A stretch of DNA of 64,000 bases from Trichodesmium sp050015995 (GCF_050015995.1 NZ_JBNHEP010000248.1:20115-84114); one strand, 5' to 3'. Shown: positions 53,441 through 63,539, counted from the first letter of the stretch. Made by a program: numbers and translations. The notes: generated by a model not told the origin, from the letters alone.

Positions 53441-54120
53441 CTTGTTTTATTGTTTATGGCCTTGGGAGCAAAATATAAAATTATATTTCATTTTAGGCAG
53501 ATGAATTAAAAATTACACTAAGTTCTATATTTACTTAAGATTGATGGATCTATTGAGGTTATTGTGATGCGATCGCGCTTTGTTATTTTTATTGATTATA
53601 TTCTCAAGTACCAGGAATAAAAAATATGGTGTTATTATTCTGTTATTCATATAACTTGGAAACCAAATAAAATTAATTATGCAATGTTGGAGTCGAAAAC
53701 TTGCTTTAGTAGAACAATTTATAGCACTAGGCCATGAATTAGGAATAGCAATAATTATTAATTTTGTTTACTTTGCATCTGCCAAATTACTTTTAATTTC
53801 AGAGGTAAATTTATCAGATTTTTTACTTGTTAATTTGAGAAAATATTGTGAATTATAAATCACCAACTAAAATCTGGGTTGCTTTGTATCTTTGTTAGAG
53901 TTTAATCAGTTAGTTCGCTAATAATATCTAATCTTGGGTAATTTAGCTAGAGAATTTAAATGTAAAATACATGACGCTTTCATAAGTGGTATTCATAGTT
54001 AAAAAAACTTAATCTTGAAAAAGATAGCAAATTAGTTCTGGATAAAATAAATATTTACCATCTCTAAGAATTGATTTGACAAGATGTTACATTTAATTAT
54101 ACAATTGGGGGATTAATGCT
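53441..54120. other. Divergent intergenic region between MFS and FAAL genes
   Basis: It holds the small frame at 53679-53858 and otherwise AT-rich DNA. GGGGGA about 10 bases before 54121 is the likely ribosome site of the FAAL gene. I see no clear operator palindrome. A GCGATCGC octamer lies near 53570. Confidence 0.45.
53679..53858 (+). CDS. Small ORF, possible condensation-domain N-terminal fragment
   Basis: The 59-codon frame begins MQCWSRKLALVEQFIALGHE and continues LGIAIIINFVYFASAKLLL. The opening resembles the 'RxLxxxExxxxLxHELG' start of condensation-type acyltransferases. The frame ends far too early for such an enzyme. It may be a gene fragment next to the FAAL gene or a chance frame. 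There is no good ribosome site. Low certainty. Confidence 0.3.
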   Translation: MQCWSRKLALVEQFIALGHELGIAIIINFVYFASAKLLLISEVNLSDFLLVNLRKYCEL

Positions 54121-57100
54121 TTGATTAATTTACCTTATATTGATAAATTGACAAAATTACCAGATAATATGCAATTTAATACTTTAATAGACCTCCTACA
54201 ATATAGAACGCTAAATCAACCGGAGCAAAAAACCTATACTTTTCTCCAAGATGGTGAAACAGAAAGTGATAGTCTTACCTATAAAACTTTAGAACAAGAG
54301 GCCCAGGCCATAGCAGCTAATCTTCAGTCCCTGAATGCAAAAGGCGAAAGGGTCTTGTTATTGTATCCTCCTGGACTAGAATTGATGGCAGGATTTTTTG
54401 GCTGTTTGTATGCTGGAGCGATCGCTATACCTACCTCTATACCCCGCCCTAACCAGCCAATTTCCAGATTAGAAGCAATTGCAGCAGATGCTCAAGCAAA
54501 GTTTGTTCTTACTACCACACCTCTATTAGCTTATTTACAAGGTCGCTTTGCTGAAAATTCTACACTGGCAAAAATGCAGTTGTTAGACAGCAATAATATT
54601 ATTGCTCAGAATATGGGGGCGCATTGGCAAGAGCCGACTATTAATGGTGATACCCTAGCTTTTCTACAATACACTTCTGGCTCAACTGGAAAACCAAAGG
54701 GGGTAATGCTCGCTCATAAGAACATTCTCCACAATTTAGCTATGGGTTACGAACAATCTGGAACTACACCCGAAAGTCATACTGTGACTTGGTTGCCCTT
54801 TAGTCACAATACGGGATTAGTAGTAGGAGTTTTACAACCTCTCTACGGTAATTTCCCAGTTAAAATCATGTCACCGTTGGATTTTCTGCAAAAACCGTTG
54901 CGTTGGTTAATGGCAATTTCCCATTACAAAGCCACTCAAAGTTTAGCTCCTAACTTTGCTTATGACTTAGTTTGTTTTCAAACAACCCCCGAAGAACGAG
55001 CAATGCTTGACCTCAGTAGTTGGGAGTTGGCTGTGAGCGGTGCTGAACCTGTTCGGGCAGAAACTATCGAACGGTTTGCCTCCACTTTTGCACCCTCTGG
55101 CTTTCGCAGACAGGCATTTACTGCTGGATATGGAATGGCTGAGAGTGTTGTCGCTATTACTTTAGGGGTGACAACAGATTCCCCAGTTATTCTGAATATT
55201 GATAAATCTGAGTTTACTAAAAATCAGATTATAGTAGCTGCTGATGAAAGCGAAAGTACGCAAAAAATTGTTAGTTGTGGTCGTGCTGGTTCAGGTGAAA
55301 AAATTCTGATCGTTAACCCAGAAACCTTGACCGAATGTTCAAGCTACCAAGTAGGGGAAATTTGGGTATCTAGTCCGAGTGTTGCTCAAGGTTACTGGAA
55401 TAGACCGCAGGCAACTACAGAAACTTTTCAGAATTACTTAAAAGAGACAAACGAAGGTCCGTTTCTCAGAACGGGTGACTTAGGATTTTTGCTTGATGAT
55501 GAATTATTTGTTACTGGTCGTCTCAAAGATTTAATTATTATCCGAGGTAGCAACCATTATCCCCAGGATATTGAGTTAACGGTAGATAGAAGTCATCAAG
55601 CTTTACGACCTAGTTGTGGTGCAGCATTTTCGGTAGAGGTGGAAAGTGAGGAAAGATTGGTTATTGTTCAGGAGGTTCAGGAGGCTTACTTAGAACAACT
55701 GGATGTAGAACAGGTGGTTAACACGATCCGTCAAGCTGTATCGGAACAGCATCAGTTACAAGTTTATGGAATTTTATTATTGAAAACAGGAACTATCCCT
55801 AAGACTTCTAGTAATAAAATTCAGCGCCATGCTTGCAAAGCAGGTTTTCTAGAAGGAAGTCTTGATGTTGTCGGCAAAAGTATTTATCAAGAATTGGATC
55901 GGCAAGAAAAAGAAAAGCAAGCCACCTTGGATCGAAAAACACTCTTAGCTACTACACCCGAAAAACGGCAGGAATTACTAATATCTCATCTTCAGATATT
56001 AATCTCAAATATTCTCCAAGTAAATCCATCTCAATTAGACTGGGAACAACCTTTAACTAGCATGGGATTAGATTCTCTGACCGTTGTTGAGTTGAGCGAT
56101 CTTCTGCAAGATAGTTTGGGAACTTCTTTTAAGGCAACACTAATTTTTGAGTATCCCACAGTTGCAGCTTTAGCTAATTATCTGGCAAAAGAAGTGCTTT
56201 CCCCACAACCATCTGCAAATTATGATATTGGGTTAGTTGCAGATGAAAGTTTAGGTTCGGGTTTTGCCTCCCCGGTAATAACAATTCAGTCAAAGGGTTC
56301 TAAACCTCCTTTCTTCTGTATTCCTGGAGGTGTAGGAACAGCATTTTATCTTCACTCTCTAGCTTTTCATCTTGGTCAAGACCAACCATTTTACGGACTA
56401 CAAGCACGAGGAATGGATGACCGAGCAGAACCTCAAACAAATGTAGAAGCGATCGCTGCCGACTATATCGACGCATTAAAAAATATTCAACCCCAAGGTC
56501 CTTATTTTTTGGGAGGTCATTCTTTCGGGGGTCAGGTAGCATTTGAGATATCCCAACAGTTACAAAAACAGGGAGATGAAATCGGTTTACTTGCTATTTT
56601 TGATATTCCTGCTCCCTTATTTAGTAGTTTTATAATTGCGGGTTGGGATGATACTAAATATATGAGTGAGGTGGTGAGGTTATTTGAATACTTTTTAAAG
56701 GAAAATTTAGAGATATCCTACAACGATCTGAAGGTTTTTTCTCCTGATGAACAATTAGATTATGTAACAGAGCGGTTAGTACAAAAGCTTCATGTGCGTC
56801 CTTCGGCAGCAGCAACAAGACAGGTACATGGTTTTGTCAAAGTTTTAAAGGCTAGTGTTTATGCTATGGGTCATTATCACCCAGAGAAACTTTATCCGAC
56901 TCCTATTACTCTTTTCCGTAGTAGTGATGTTCGTGTTTGGAATAGCGCCATTGGTGTGACTGATGCTATTCGCAACCAACTGCAAAAGAATTCTTGTTTA
57001 GGTTGGGAGCAACTTTCTCAAGGTTCTGTGGAACTTGAGACTGTACCGGGAGACCATATAACTATGATGCTTGAACCTCATATTCAAGTTTTAGCGCAGA

Positions 57101-57153
57101 GGCTCAAAATTCGTATTCAGGAAGTATTGCTGAAGTTAGAAGTTAAAATTTAG
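54121..57153 (+). CDS. Fatty acyl-AMP ligase - ACP - thioesterase fusion (FAAL-ACP-TE)
   Basis: The 1,010-residue product has three parts. FAAL domain (about 15-600): TSGSTGKPKGVM at 184-195, WLPFSHNTGLVVGVLQPLYG, AGYGMAESVVAITLG and LRTGDLGFLLDDELFVTGRLKD are FAAL-type motifs. ACP domain (about 620-700): SMGLDSLTVVELSD with Ser652. Thioesterase domain (about 735-1005): GGHSFGGQVAF with Ser801. FAALs activate free fatty acids as AMP esters and load them on an ACP in cis. The start is TTG at 54121, supported by GGGGGA upstream; the next Met is residue 17. It is divergent from the NRPS operon. A fused TE without a condensation domain is unusual and implies hydrolysis or transfer to a partner. 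Confidence 0.92.
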   Translation: MINLPYIDKLTKLPDNMQFNTLIDLLQYRTLNQPEQKTYTFLQDGETESDSLTYKTLEQEAQAIAANLQSLNAKGERVLLLYPPGLELMAGFFGCLYAGAIAIPTSIPRPNQPISRLEAIAADAQAKFVLTTTPLLAYLQGRFAENSTLAKMQLLDSNNIIAQNMGAHWQEPTINGDTLAFLQYTSGSTGKPKGVMLAHKNILHNLAMGYEQSGTTPESHTVTWLPFSHNTGLVVGVLQPLYGNFPVKIMSPLDFLQKPLRWLMAISHYKATQSLAPNFAYDLVCFQTTPEERAMLDLSSWELAVSGAEPVRAETIERFASTFAPSGFRRQAFTAGYGMAESVVAITLGVTTDSPVILNIDKSEFTKNQIIVAADESESTQKIVSCGRAGSGEKILIVNPETLTECSSYQVGEIWVSSPSVAQGYWNRPQATTETFQNYLKETNEGPFLRTGDLGFLLDDELFVTGRLKDLIIIRGSNHYPQDIELTVDRSHQALRPSCGAAFSVEVESEERLVIVQEVQEAYLEQLDVEQVVNTIRQAVSEQHQLQVYGILLLKTGTIPKTSSNKIQRHACKAGFLEGSLDVVGKSIYQELDRQEKEKQATLDRKTLLATTPEKRQELLISHLQILISNILQVNPSQLDWEQPLTSMGLDSLTVVELSDLLQDSLGTSFKATLIFEYPTVAALANYLAKEVLSPQPSANYDIGLVADESLGSGFASPVITIQSKGSKPPFFCIPGGVGTAFYLHSLAFHLGQDQPFYGLQARGMDDRAEPQTNVEAIAADYIDALKNIQPQGPYFLGGHSFGGQVAFEISQQLQKQGDEIGLLAIFDIPAPLFSSFIIAGWDDTKYMSEVVRLFEYFLKENLEISYNDLKVFSPDEQLDYVTERLVQKLHVRPSAAATRQVHGFVKVLKASVYAMGHYHPEKLYPTPITLFRSSDVRVWNSAIGVTDAIRNQLQKNSCLGWEQLSQGSVELETVPGDHITMMLEPHIQVLAQRLKIRIQEVLLKLEVKI

Positions 57154-58020
57154 GGTGGTGGTGCATTGTAATGGTGGTCTATTGTAATTATTTTGCTCAA
57201 GGGGAACAGTAGTGGCAGGATCTTGCTCCCATGAAGCAGCATTGTCGATCGCCATCTACCATTACTATACAGGACTACCAAAGTTAGAAGTCAGAAGTTA
57301 AAGAAAGCAGCACGGACTATATTTGAGAAGTAGACCACAGTAGTGAGGTTCCATGGAACTTCCCTACAAGGTCATTTCAGTTATCAGTTATCAGTTATCA
57401 GTACCTCTAGCTGAAGCATCGGGATTGACATCAGGAATAGTTTCTTTTCTCTTGGTCGATTGGATATGGTTAGGTAACCCATCCATCCCATCCTACTCCA
57501 TGCTCCTAAACGACCACTTTTTATCCCCTATCCAAGGGGAGGCTAATGACCACAATTTTTCGGTTCTGCGATTGAGATGCACATTTTTGTAGCATTCTTT
57601 TTTCAAAGTGGTATTCTGACTTCTGAGTTCATTTAATATCAAATCAGGTAGTATCGGTATAAAAAAGTATATTATTTCGGGGAAAGTATGAAAGTATTAA
57701 ATTCCCTACCATACTAACATCTACCTCCCATAAACTCGGTTTCTTATAAAACCCATTCCTGACTCTGTCCTCGGTCCTCGGTCTTCCTGGTAAAAAACGC
57801 GGGTCCCTGACAAATATACCTTCAGGAGTTCTATAAAATTCCACGCGCAAGGGGATTTGATGTAACAAACAGGCAATATACCCATTCTACAAAACTATTA
57901 AAATCATCCCGCATTTATGCAACAGCCAAGATTTTGGTTTACCAAATTTTGATTAACCAACAAAAAACTATGGCATCTGCCATTACTTAGGAAATATTAA
58001 ATTTTTTAGTGAATTAGAAA
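57154..58020. repeat. Repeat-rich intergenic region
   Basis: No gene. At 57368-57410 is 'ggtcatttcagttatcagt' with three tandem TATCAGT heptamers, then GGTCGATTGGATATGG (57454), shared with the palindrome at 38688. 'ggtagtatcggtataaa' (about 57646) resembles end sequences at 32505 and 38352. Short frames here have no family features. Confidence 0.5.
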
Positions 58021-58093
58021 TGCGCCCTGCTGGAATCGAACCAGCCTGAAAGCGAATTATGAGCTCGCTGCCTCCCCAATCGGCCAAAGGCGC
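58021..58093 (-). tRNA. tRNA with CAU anticodon (Met or lysidine-type Ile)
   Basis: On the minus strand 73 bases fold as a tRNA: acceptor GCGCCTT pairs with AGGGCGC, D-stem GCC/GGC, anticodon arm GCGAG-CTCATAA-TTCGC with CAU, and T-arm GCTGG-TTCGATT-CCAGC. CCA is not encoded. The CTCATAA loop fits tRNA-Ile(CAU) as well as elongator tRNA-Met; I cannot separate them by eye. Confidence 0.9.
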
Positions 58094-58278
58094 TTATTTC
58101 TCAGTTATTATATATCAACGATATAGCCTTACACTAATTTTATATTATTACATATTTTCCTGACTTAAGTTAAAAGTAAAGAGAAAATTAGAATAGGTAA
58201 GTTTGGACATTAATACATAGGAATAATTTATAGTATATCATAACAAAAAACAAGATCGTAGCTTAGACAGAAAAAACT

Positions 58279-58947
58279 ATGAACTCTAGTATTGTGCTAA
58301 CTCTAAGTCTGCTGGCTCTAATGTTTAGTGCTGGTTTGGGTAGTGCTTCTTGGGGATTTAAACTGGGCAGGGAAGCCTTAAAAGGAATTACTCAACCAGA
58401 TACTCGTCCTACCAATAATTTAGTAGGTGCTAAAGACAGTTCAAATCGTCGAGAAGAAGTGGTCATGTTAAAGGAGGAAAAAATTATTATCAATGTAAAA
58501 AATACTATTATAAATGGTGGAATCGCTGAGAAAAAAACTACTAAAGAAAATTCCCAGAAAAAAACAGCTAAGGCCAAGTCTTCTCAAGACACTAAATCCA
58601 AGCAAAGTTTTCCAATTGTAAGTAGTGATGCTGGAATAGTATTGGAAGTTAATGATGTTCGCAAGTGGGGCAACTCTCTAGTCTTGGATGTTAATTTAAA
58701 AAACCAAGGAGATCGAGCTGTAAGATTTTTATATAGTTTTTTGAATATTACAGATGAGCAGGGAAGAGTTCTTAGTGCCAGCACAGAGGATTTACCAGGA
58801 GAACTGCCACCAAATGGTAGAAGATATTATGGTATTATTACCATCCCAATTACTTTATTAGATAATGCTAAAGAACTGTCCTTAGAACTTACAGATTATC
58901 CAGCTCAAAAGTTAAATTTGAAAATGTCTAAAATTAAAATAGATTAA
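58279..58947 (+). CDS. Membrane-anchored conserved protein of unknown function
   Basis: The 222-residue product has an N-terminal hydrophobic segment (about 5-28, VLTLSLLALMFSAGLGSASW), which may be a signal anchor. A basic Lys/Ser/Thr-rich linker covers about 80-110. A beta-rich C-terminal domain (about 115-220) contains VLEVNDVRKWGNSLVLDVNL, FLNITDEQGRVLSASTEDLP and an immunoglobulin-like pattern. This resembles small extracytoplasmic beta-sandwich domains, but I cannot name the family. It lies 100 bases before the CNNM/CBS gene on the same strand and may be co-transcribed with it. Confidence 0.7.
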   Translation: MNSSIVLTLSLLALMFSAGLGSASWGFKLGREALKGITQPDTRPTNNLVGAKDSSNRREEVVMLKEEKIIINVKNTIINGGIAEKKTTKENSQKKTAKAKSSQDTKSKQSFPIVSSDAGIVLEVNDVRKWGNSLVLDVNLKNQGDRAVRFLYSFLNITDEQGRVLSASTEDLPGELPPNGRRYYGIITIPITLLDNAKELSLELTDYPAQKLNLKMSKIKID

Positions 58948-59048
58948 GTTGATTTTTAATTTTGAGTGGGGAGGCTTTAAACCGAATTTTTTGATCAAAA
59001 ATTGTAAATTTTAAACATGAAAATGTTCATAGGTCTGAGGCAAAATCA

Positions 59049-60548
59049 ATGGCAATAAGTTTGCTAGAGATGCCAGGCTTAGAAATGCTGATCTGGAGAG
59101 ATATGACGTGGACAGATATACTATCACGCATCTTTTCAGTTTTTCTGCTAATTGCCATAAATGCCTTCTTTGTCGTGGCAGAATTTTCTATTGTTTCTGT
59201 GCGAAGGTCACGCATTAATCAATTAGTAGATCAAGGTGATGTTCCAGCAAAAATTGTTCAGCAACTTCAAAGACATATAGACCGACTACTTTCAACAACT
59301 CAGTTAGGTATTACTTTATCTAGTTTGGCTTTGGGTTGGATTGGTGAAGGAACTATGGTTATAATTGTCAGAAAATGTATAGCAAATTTACCACTACCTA
59401 TTCATATTAGTCAAGCGATCGCCCACTCCCTAGCTATACCTATTGTCACCTTTTTTATTTTGGCTTACCTACAAATTGTATTGGGAGAATTATGTCCAAA
59501 GTCAGTAGCGCTACTTTATTCAGAACAGTTATCTAGATTATTAGGCCCTCTGAGTCTAGCTATCTCTCGCTTCTTTAATCCGTTTATTTGGATATTAAAT
59601 CAATCTACTCATTGGTTATTACGACTGGTAGGAATTCAATATACTGGCAGTGCTTGGAAAGCACCAGTTACTCCAGAAGAATTGCAATTAATTATCTCTA
59701 CTTCTACTGAATCAACAGGTTTAGAAGCAGAAGAACGACAATTACTTAGCAATGTATTTGAATTTGGAGAAGTATTAGCTGTAGAAATTATGGTTCCACG
59801 GACAAATATAGATACTATTTCAATTGCAGCTACTTTTCAAAATTTGTTAGATGAAATTCAGGTATCTGGTCATTCCCGCTATCCTGTAGTTGGTGAATCC
59901 ATAGATGATATTCAGGGTATTATTGATTTTAAAGAATTGGCCAAACCTTTAGCTCAAGGATTATTATCTCCACAAACTTCAGTTGTCTCTTGGATTCGCC
60001 CTGCAAGATTCGTTTCTGAACAAACGTATCTGAATGAGTTATTATCATTAATGCAAAGAATGCGTCAAATCCCAAATAGTCCTCAGCATTCAGAAATGGT
60101 AATAGTGGTAGATGAGTTTGGTGGAACTGCTGGATTAATTACGCGGGAGGATTTGATTGCTGAAATTATTAGTGGTGATAGTTATGAAGTAACTGACACT
60201 GAAGAACTTGCTTTACAAATGTTGGACGATCGTACTTTTATTGTCCAGGCTCAGTTAAGTGTTGAAGAAGTTAATCAACTTTTAAATTTAGATTTGCCAG
60301 TGAGTGAAGATTATCAGACTTTGGGGGGATTTTTGATTTATCAATTACAAAAAATTCCTACTGGAGGAGAAAAGTTATCCTACCAAAATCTTGAATTTAC
60401 TGTTATTTCTGCTGAAGGTCCTCGTTTAGATCAAATCAAAATTCGTCAATTAGAAGAGTTAGGAATTGAGCAAACTGTTAACCTAGTTTTAGAAGATGAA
60501 ACAGAGGAAACAGTGAATCAAATTCCACCAAATGAAATAATTGATTAA
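59049..60548 (+). CDS. CNNM/DUF21-CBS-CorC_HlyC membrane protein (TlyC/CorC-like)
   Basis: The 499-residue product has a DUF21/CNNM transmembrane domain (about 20-210, three to four helices, SIVSVRRSRINQLVDQGD and STTQLGITLSSLALGWIGE). Two CBS domains follow (about 225-350, beginning VFEFGEVLAVEIMVPRTNID), then a CorC_HlyC domain (about 365-480; VDEFGGTAGLITREDLIAEI). Despite the 'hemolysin' name in databases, characterised CNNM/CorC relatives handle Mg2+ or related divalent-cation efflux. It is full-length for the family. The ATG at 59049 gives the expected N-terminus. Confidence 0.9.
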   Translation: MAISLLEMPGLEMLIWRDMTWTDILSRIFSVFLLIAINAFFVVAEFSIVSVRRSRINQLVDQGDVPAKIVQQLQRHIDRLLSTTQLGITLSSLALGWIGEGTMVIIVRKCIANLPLPIHISQAIAHSLAIPIVTFFILAYLQIVLGELCPKSVALLYSEQLSRLLGPLSLAISRFFNPFIWILNQSTHWLLRLVGIQYTGSAWKAPVTPEELQLIISTSTESTGLEAEERQLLSNVFEFGEVLAVEIMVPRTNIDTISIAATFQNLLDEIQVSGHSRYPVVGESIDDIQGIIDFKELAKPLAQGLLSPQTSVVSWIRPARFVSEQTYLNELLSLMQRMRQIPNSPQHSEMVIVVDEFGGTAGLITREDLIAEIISGDSYEVTDTEELALQMLDDRTFIVQAQLSVEEVNQLLNLDLPVSEDYQTLGGFLIYQLQKIPTGGEKLSYQNLEFTVISAEGPRLDQIKIRQLEELGIEQTVNLVLEDETEETVNQIPPNEIID

Positions 60549-60861
60549 GCATTCAGCTTTTATTCTGAATAGACCTCTTGCAAAAAAATTTTGTAGTATA
60601 ATTAAAAATAATTTTTTGTCTAAATTTACGTGACAATGACCCCGGAATTCCTCATTTTTTTGAATATGAGAAATGGTATAAGCTGATGAAGCTGAGAAAC
60701 CCTATATCAATAGATAAGGTTGAATATTTGATTTGATGATAATTTTGGTCTTAATTTAAGTACCAAGCAAATTATAAAATTCAACAAGCTGGAATTGTGG
60801 AAATTTTCGGTAGTATTTATAGCTAAATTTCTCAAATTTTCAAAGTAAAAATGATTTGAAT
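60549..60861. other. Intergenic region, 3' flank of proX copy 1
   Basis: From about 60700 the sequence 'gaatatttgatttgatgata' to 'gaattgtggaaattttc' recurs at about 62214-62300, showing that the 3' flank was duplicated with the gene. No gene; no clear terminator hairpin. Confidence 0.5.
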
Positions 60862-61878
60862 TTAATTAGCTGCTTCTCTTGCTGTTTCTAACCAACTATC
60901 ATATTTTTGCTGATGATTTTTTACCCACTCTTGGGCATGACGTAAAATGTCTTCTGGTTTGTCTTCACCTTCTTTAATGCGTAAACTTTCAGCACTCATA
61001 TCTGCAACGGGAATTTCTACTAATTCAAACCATCTTTTAGCAACTAGGTTAGCTTCTAGAAATTTTTTATTAGCTACGATCTGCTGTTTACTTCCAGAAA
61101 AGCCAAGATTTTTTCTATCTACTGATGTATCTTTTTCAGTTATATTTCCCATAGATTCTGGTAAGGAGGTGGAGGGTACTTCTAACCAGACTACATCTTC
61201 TCCTGGCTTTAATACTGTAGATATCCAGTGGGGATTATAAGCATAATAAATAATAGCTTGTCCTTGCTTGTACCGAGTAATGGCATCTGCCAGGAGAACT
61301 GTATATTGTCCTTTATTATGTTCTACTATATCTTCCAGTCCGTAAGTTTTGAGGTGGTAATCTATTTTTGACTCACAACCCCAACCTACATTACAACCAA
61401 CTAAATTTGCTTTACCATCTCCATCTGAGTCAAAAAGTTTAGCAATTTCTGGGTCTTGTAATTGTTCAATGCTAGTAATTTTATATTTATTGGCTGTTTT
61501 TTTGTCAATTTGATATCCTTGCATTCCTGGAGGGGTTAAAGTTCCAACTCCCTCTAATTTTTCTTCTCCGCCAGCATTTTTGAAGAATTTTTCGTGTCCT
61601 GGTTGGTAGTAAACTGTGCTATATTCTAAGTCTCCATTAGCGATAGAAATATAAATTACTGGATAATCACTTTGTTTTGGTTTTTCGACCTTGTAGCCTA
61701 GTTTTTCTAGACCAATATTAACAATATTAGTTTGAAATAATTCTTCTATCCAAGCACTATTATAGGCGCTCCTAATGCTGACAGTTTGGGAATTAGGAAC
61801 TGGTTGGCAGGAGGTGAAAATTATTAATAAACTTGTGAGGATAGTTCCTAAGATTATTTTGATATATTTTTGTTTCAT
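60862..61878 (-). CDS. Glycine betaine/proline-type ABC transporter substrate-binding lipoprotein (ProX-like), copy 1
   Basis: The 338-residue product has a lipoprotein signal peptide (ILTSLLIIFTSC, lipidated Cys near 24). The mature part is of the OpuAC/ProX type: WIEELFQTNIVNIGLEKLGY, an aspartate-rich loop DSDGDGKANLVGCNVGWGCE, and YYAYNPHWISTVLKPGEDVVWLEVP with aromatic residues for a quaternary-ammonium ligand. It would sit outside the inner membrane and deliver an osmolyte to an ABC importer, whose ATPase and permease genes are not in the window. It is followed upstream by a close paralogue (62388) and a broken third copy. Confidence 0.87.
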   Translation of the reverse strand: MKQKYIKIILGTILTSLLIIFTSCQPVPNSQTVSIRSAYNSAWIEELFQTNIVNIGLEKLGYKVEKPKQSDYPVIYISIANGDLEYSTVYYQPGHEKFFKNAGGEEKLEGVGTLTPPGMQGYQIDKKTANKYKITSIEQLQDPEIAKLFDSDGDGKANLVGCNVGWGCESKIDYHLKTYGLEDIVEHNKGQYTVLLADAITRYKQGQAIIYYAYNPHWISTVLKPGEDVVWLEVPSTSLPESMGNITEKDTSVDRKNLGFSGSKQQIVANKKFLEANLVAKRWFELVEIPVADMSAESLRIKEGEDKPEDILRHAQEWVKNHQQKYDSWLETAREAAN

Positions 61879-62387
61879 TTTGGTTCAATTGGCAAATTTT
61901 TAGTATAAAAAATAATCTCTGATTTAATATTTTATTTTCTAGTAATTTTTGGCTGAATGAAGTAGCAATCAAATTGGGAAATTGAATAGTATGGAGTTCT
62001 GATAATCTGCAATAATTTTTAGAATGGAGACTTCATTATTTTTTTCTAGTCTCAGATTTTTTTCTAGTGCCGCATGGAACCTCCATACATTCTTGTTCTT
62101 TTTCACAAGATGTCTATTGGTGAGGTACAAAGTTTTTGATTTTAGGGAACAGAAAAGAAGACAGATAATTGTATCTCACTAAGGGAAGAAAACCTATATA
62201 AATAGTATCAAGTTGAATATTTGATTTGATGATAATTTTTTCCTTCATTTAAGAATCAAGTAAATTAGGAAATTAAACAAGCTGGAATTGTGGAAATTTT
62301 CAATAGTATTTACAGCTAAATTTATCTATTTTTTAAATATACTCTCAGCTAATTTTTTTTGTTTTTTAAAGTTAAAAAGCTTTGAAT
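61879..62387. other. Intergenic region between proX copies
   Basis: No gene. The last ~190 bases are the duplicated 3' flank of the proX unit (compare 60700-60861). Around 62148-62180 is a short 'cagataattgtatctcac' segment similar to 'gataactgtatctcac' near ftsI (7417), part of a dispersed repeat. Confidence 0.5.
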
Positions 62388-63398
62388 TTAATTAGCTGCT
62401 TGTCTTGCTGTTTCTAACCAACGATCATATTTTTGCTGATGATTTTTTACCCACTCTTGAGCATGACGTAAAATATCTTCTGGTTTGTCTTCTCCTTCTT
62501 TAATCCGTAAACTTTCAGCATTCATATCTGCAACTGAAATTTCTACTAATTCAAACCACCTTTTAGCAACTGGGTTAGCTTCTAGAAATTTTTTATTAGC
62601 TACAATACGCTGTTTAGTTCTAGAAAAGCCAATATTTTTTCCATCTAGTAATGTATCTTTTTCTGTTATATTTCTCATATCTGGGAACGAGGTAAAAGGC
62701 ACTTCTAACCAAACTACATCTTTACCTGGTTTTAAAATAGCAGATATCCAGTGAGGATTATAAGCAAAATAAAGAATTGATTGCCCTTGTTTGTAGCGAG
62801 TAATAGCATCTAGTAATAGAAGATTATATTGGCCTCGAGTATGTTCTACTGTATTTTCTAATCCATAAGCTTCGATTTGATGGTCTATATTTAACTCACA
62901 AGCCCAACCAGGATTACAACCAACTAAATTTGCCTTACCATCTTTATCCCAGTCAAAAAGCTTCGCTATTTCTGGATTTTTTAATTGTTGAATATTAGTA
63001 ATTTTATATTTATCGGCAGTTTTTTTGTCTATTTGATATCCAGCCATCCCATCAGGTGTCAAAATTCCAACTTTCTCTAATTTTTCTTCTCCACCAGCTT
63101 TTTCAAAGAATTTTTCATGGGATGGTTGGTAGTAAATGGTGCTATATTCTAAATCTCCATTAGCCATGGAAATATAAATAGCAGAATATTCAATTTGTTT
63201 TGGTTTTTCGACTTCATAGCCGAGTTTTTCTAGACCTAGATTAACAATATTAGTTTGAAATGACTCTTCTATCCAGGTACTATGAGCAGTCCGAATAGTT
63301 GCAGTTTTAGAATTAGGAACTTGTTGACAGGAGGTGAAAATTATTAATAAGCTAGTTAGGATTGTTCCTAAGATAATTTTTAGAGATTTTTGTTTCAT
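62388..63398 (-). CDS. ProX-like substrate-binding lipoprotein, copy 2
   Basis: The 336-residue product is a close paralogue of the 60862 gene: the same lipoprotein signal (LLIIFTSCQQVPNS), WIEESFQTNIVNLGLEKLGY, DWDKDGKANLVGCNPGWACE and YFAYNPHWISAILKPGKDVV. The offset between starts is 1,520 bases and the 3' flanks match, so this is a tandem gene duplication. Differences in the binding-loop region (NVGWGCE versus NPGWACE) could tune ligand choice. Transporter partners are not present in the window. Confidence 0.87.
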   Translation of the reverse strand: MKQKSLKIILGTILTSLLIIFTSCQQVPNSKTATIRTAHSTWIEESFQTNIVNLGLEKLGYEVEKPKQIEYSAIYISMANGDLEYSTIYYQPSHEKFFEKAGGEEKLEKVGILTPDGMAGYQIDKKTADKYKITNIQQLKNPEIAKLFDWDKDGKANLVGCNPGWACELNIDHQIEAYGLENTVEHTRGQYNLLLLDAITRYKQGQSILYFAYNPHWISAILKPGKDVVWLEVPFTSFPDMRNITEKDTLLDGKNIGFSRTKQRIVANKKFLEANPVAKRWFELVEISVADMNAESLRIKEGEDKPEDILRHAQEWVKNHQQKYDRWLETARQAAN

Positions 63399-63539
63399 TT
63401 TGCTTGGATTTAAAAACTGTAATTCAGTAGTTAGGAATAAATTTCCTGATTATGGAAAGAGAAAATTAGAAAAAAAAGCGTATCTTATTAAGATGAAAAA
63501 TTATCTCTCAATACTATCAGGTTGAATATTTAAGAGTAT

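Noticed and set aside
21802..57153. One joint pathway of the cyanobactin genes and the NRPS cluster
   Set aside because: They are 12 kb apart, separated by an IS, a kinase and an RTX gene, and have distinct chemistries; no shared gene links them.
57353..57868. Two small frames (57353-57592 plus, 57644-57868 minus)
   Set aside because: They span TATCAGT repeats and other interspersed sequence, with no family match or ribosome site.
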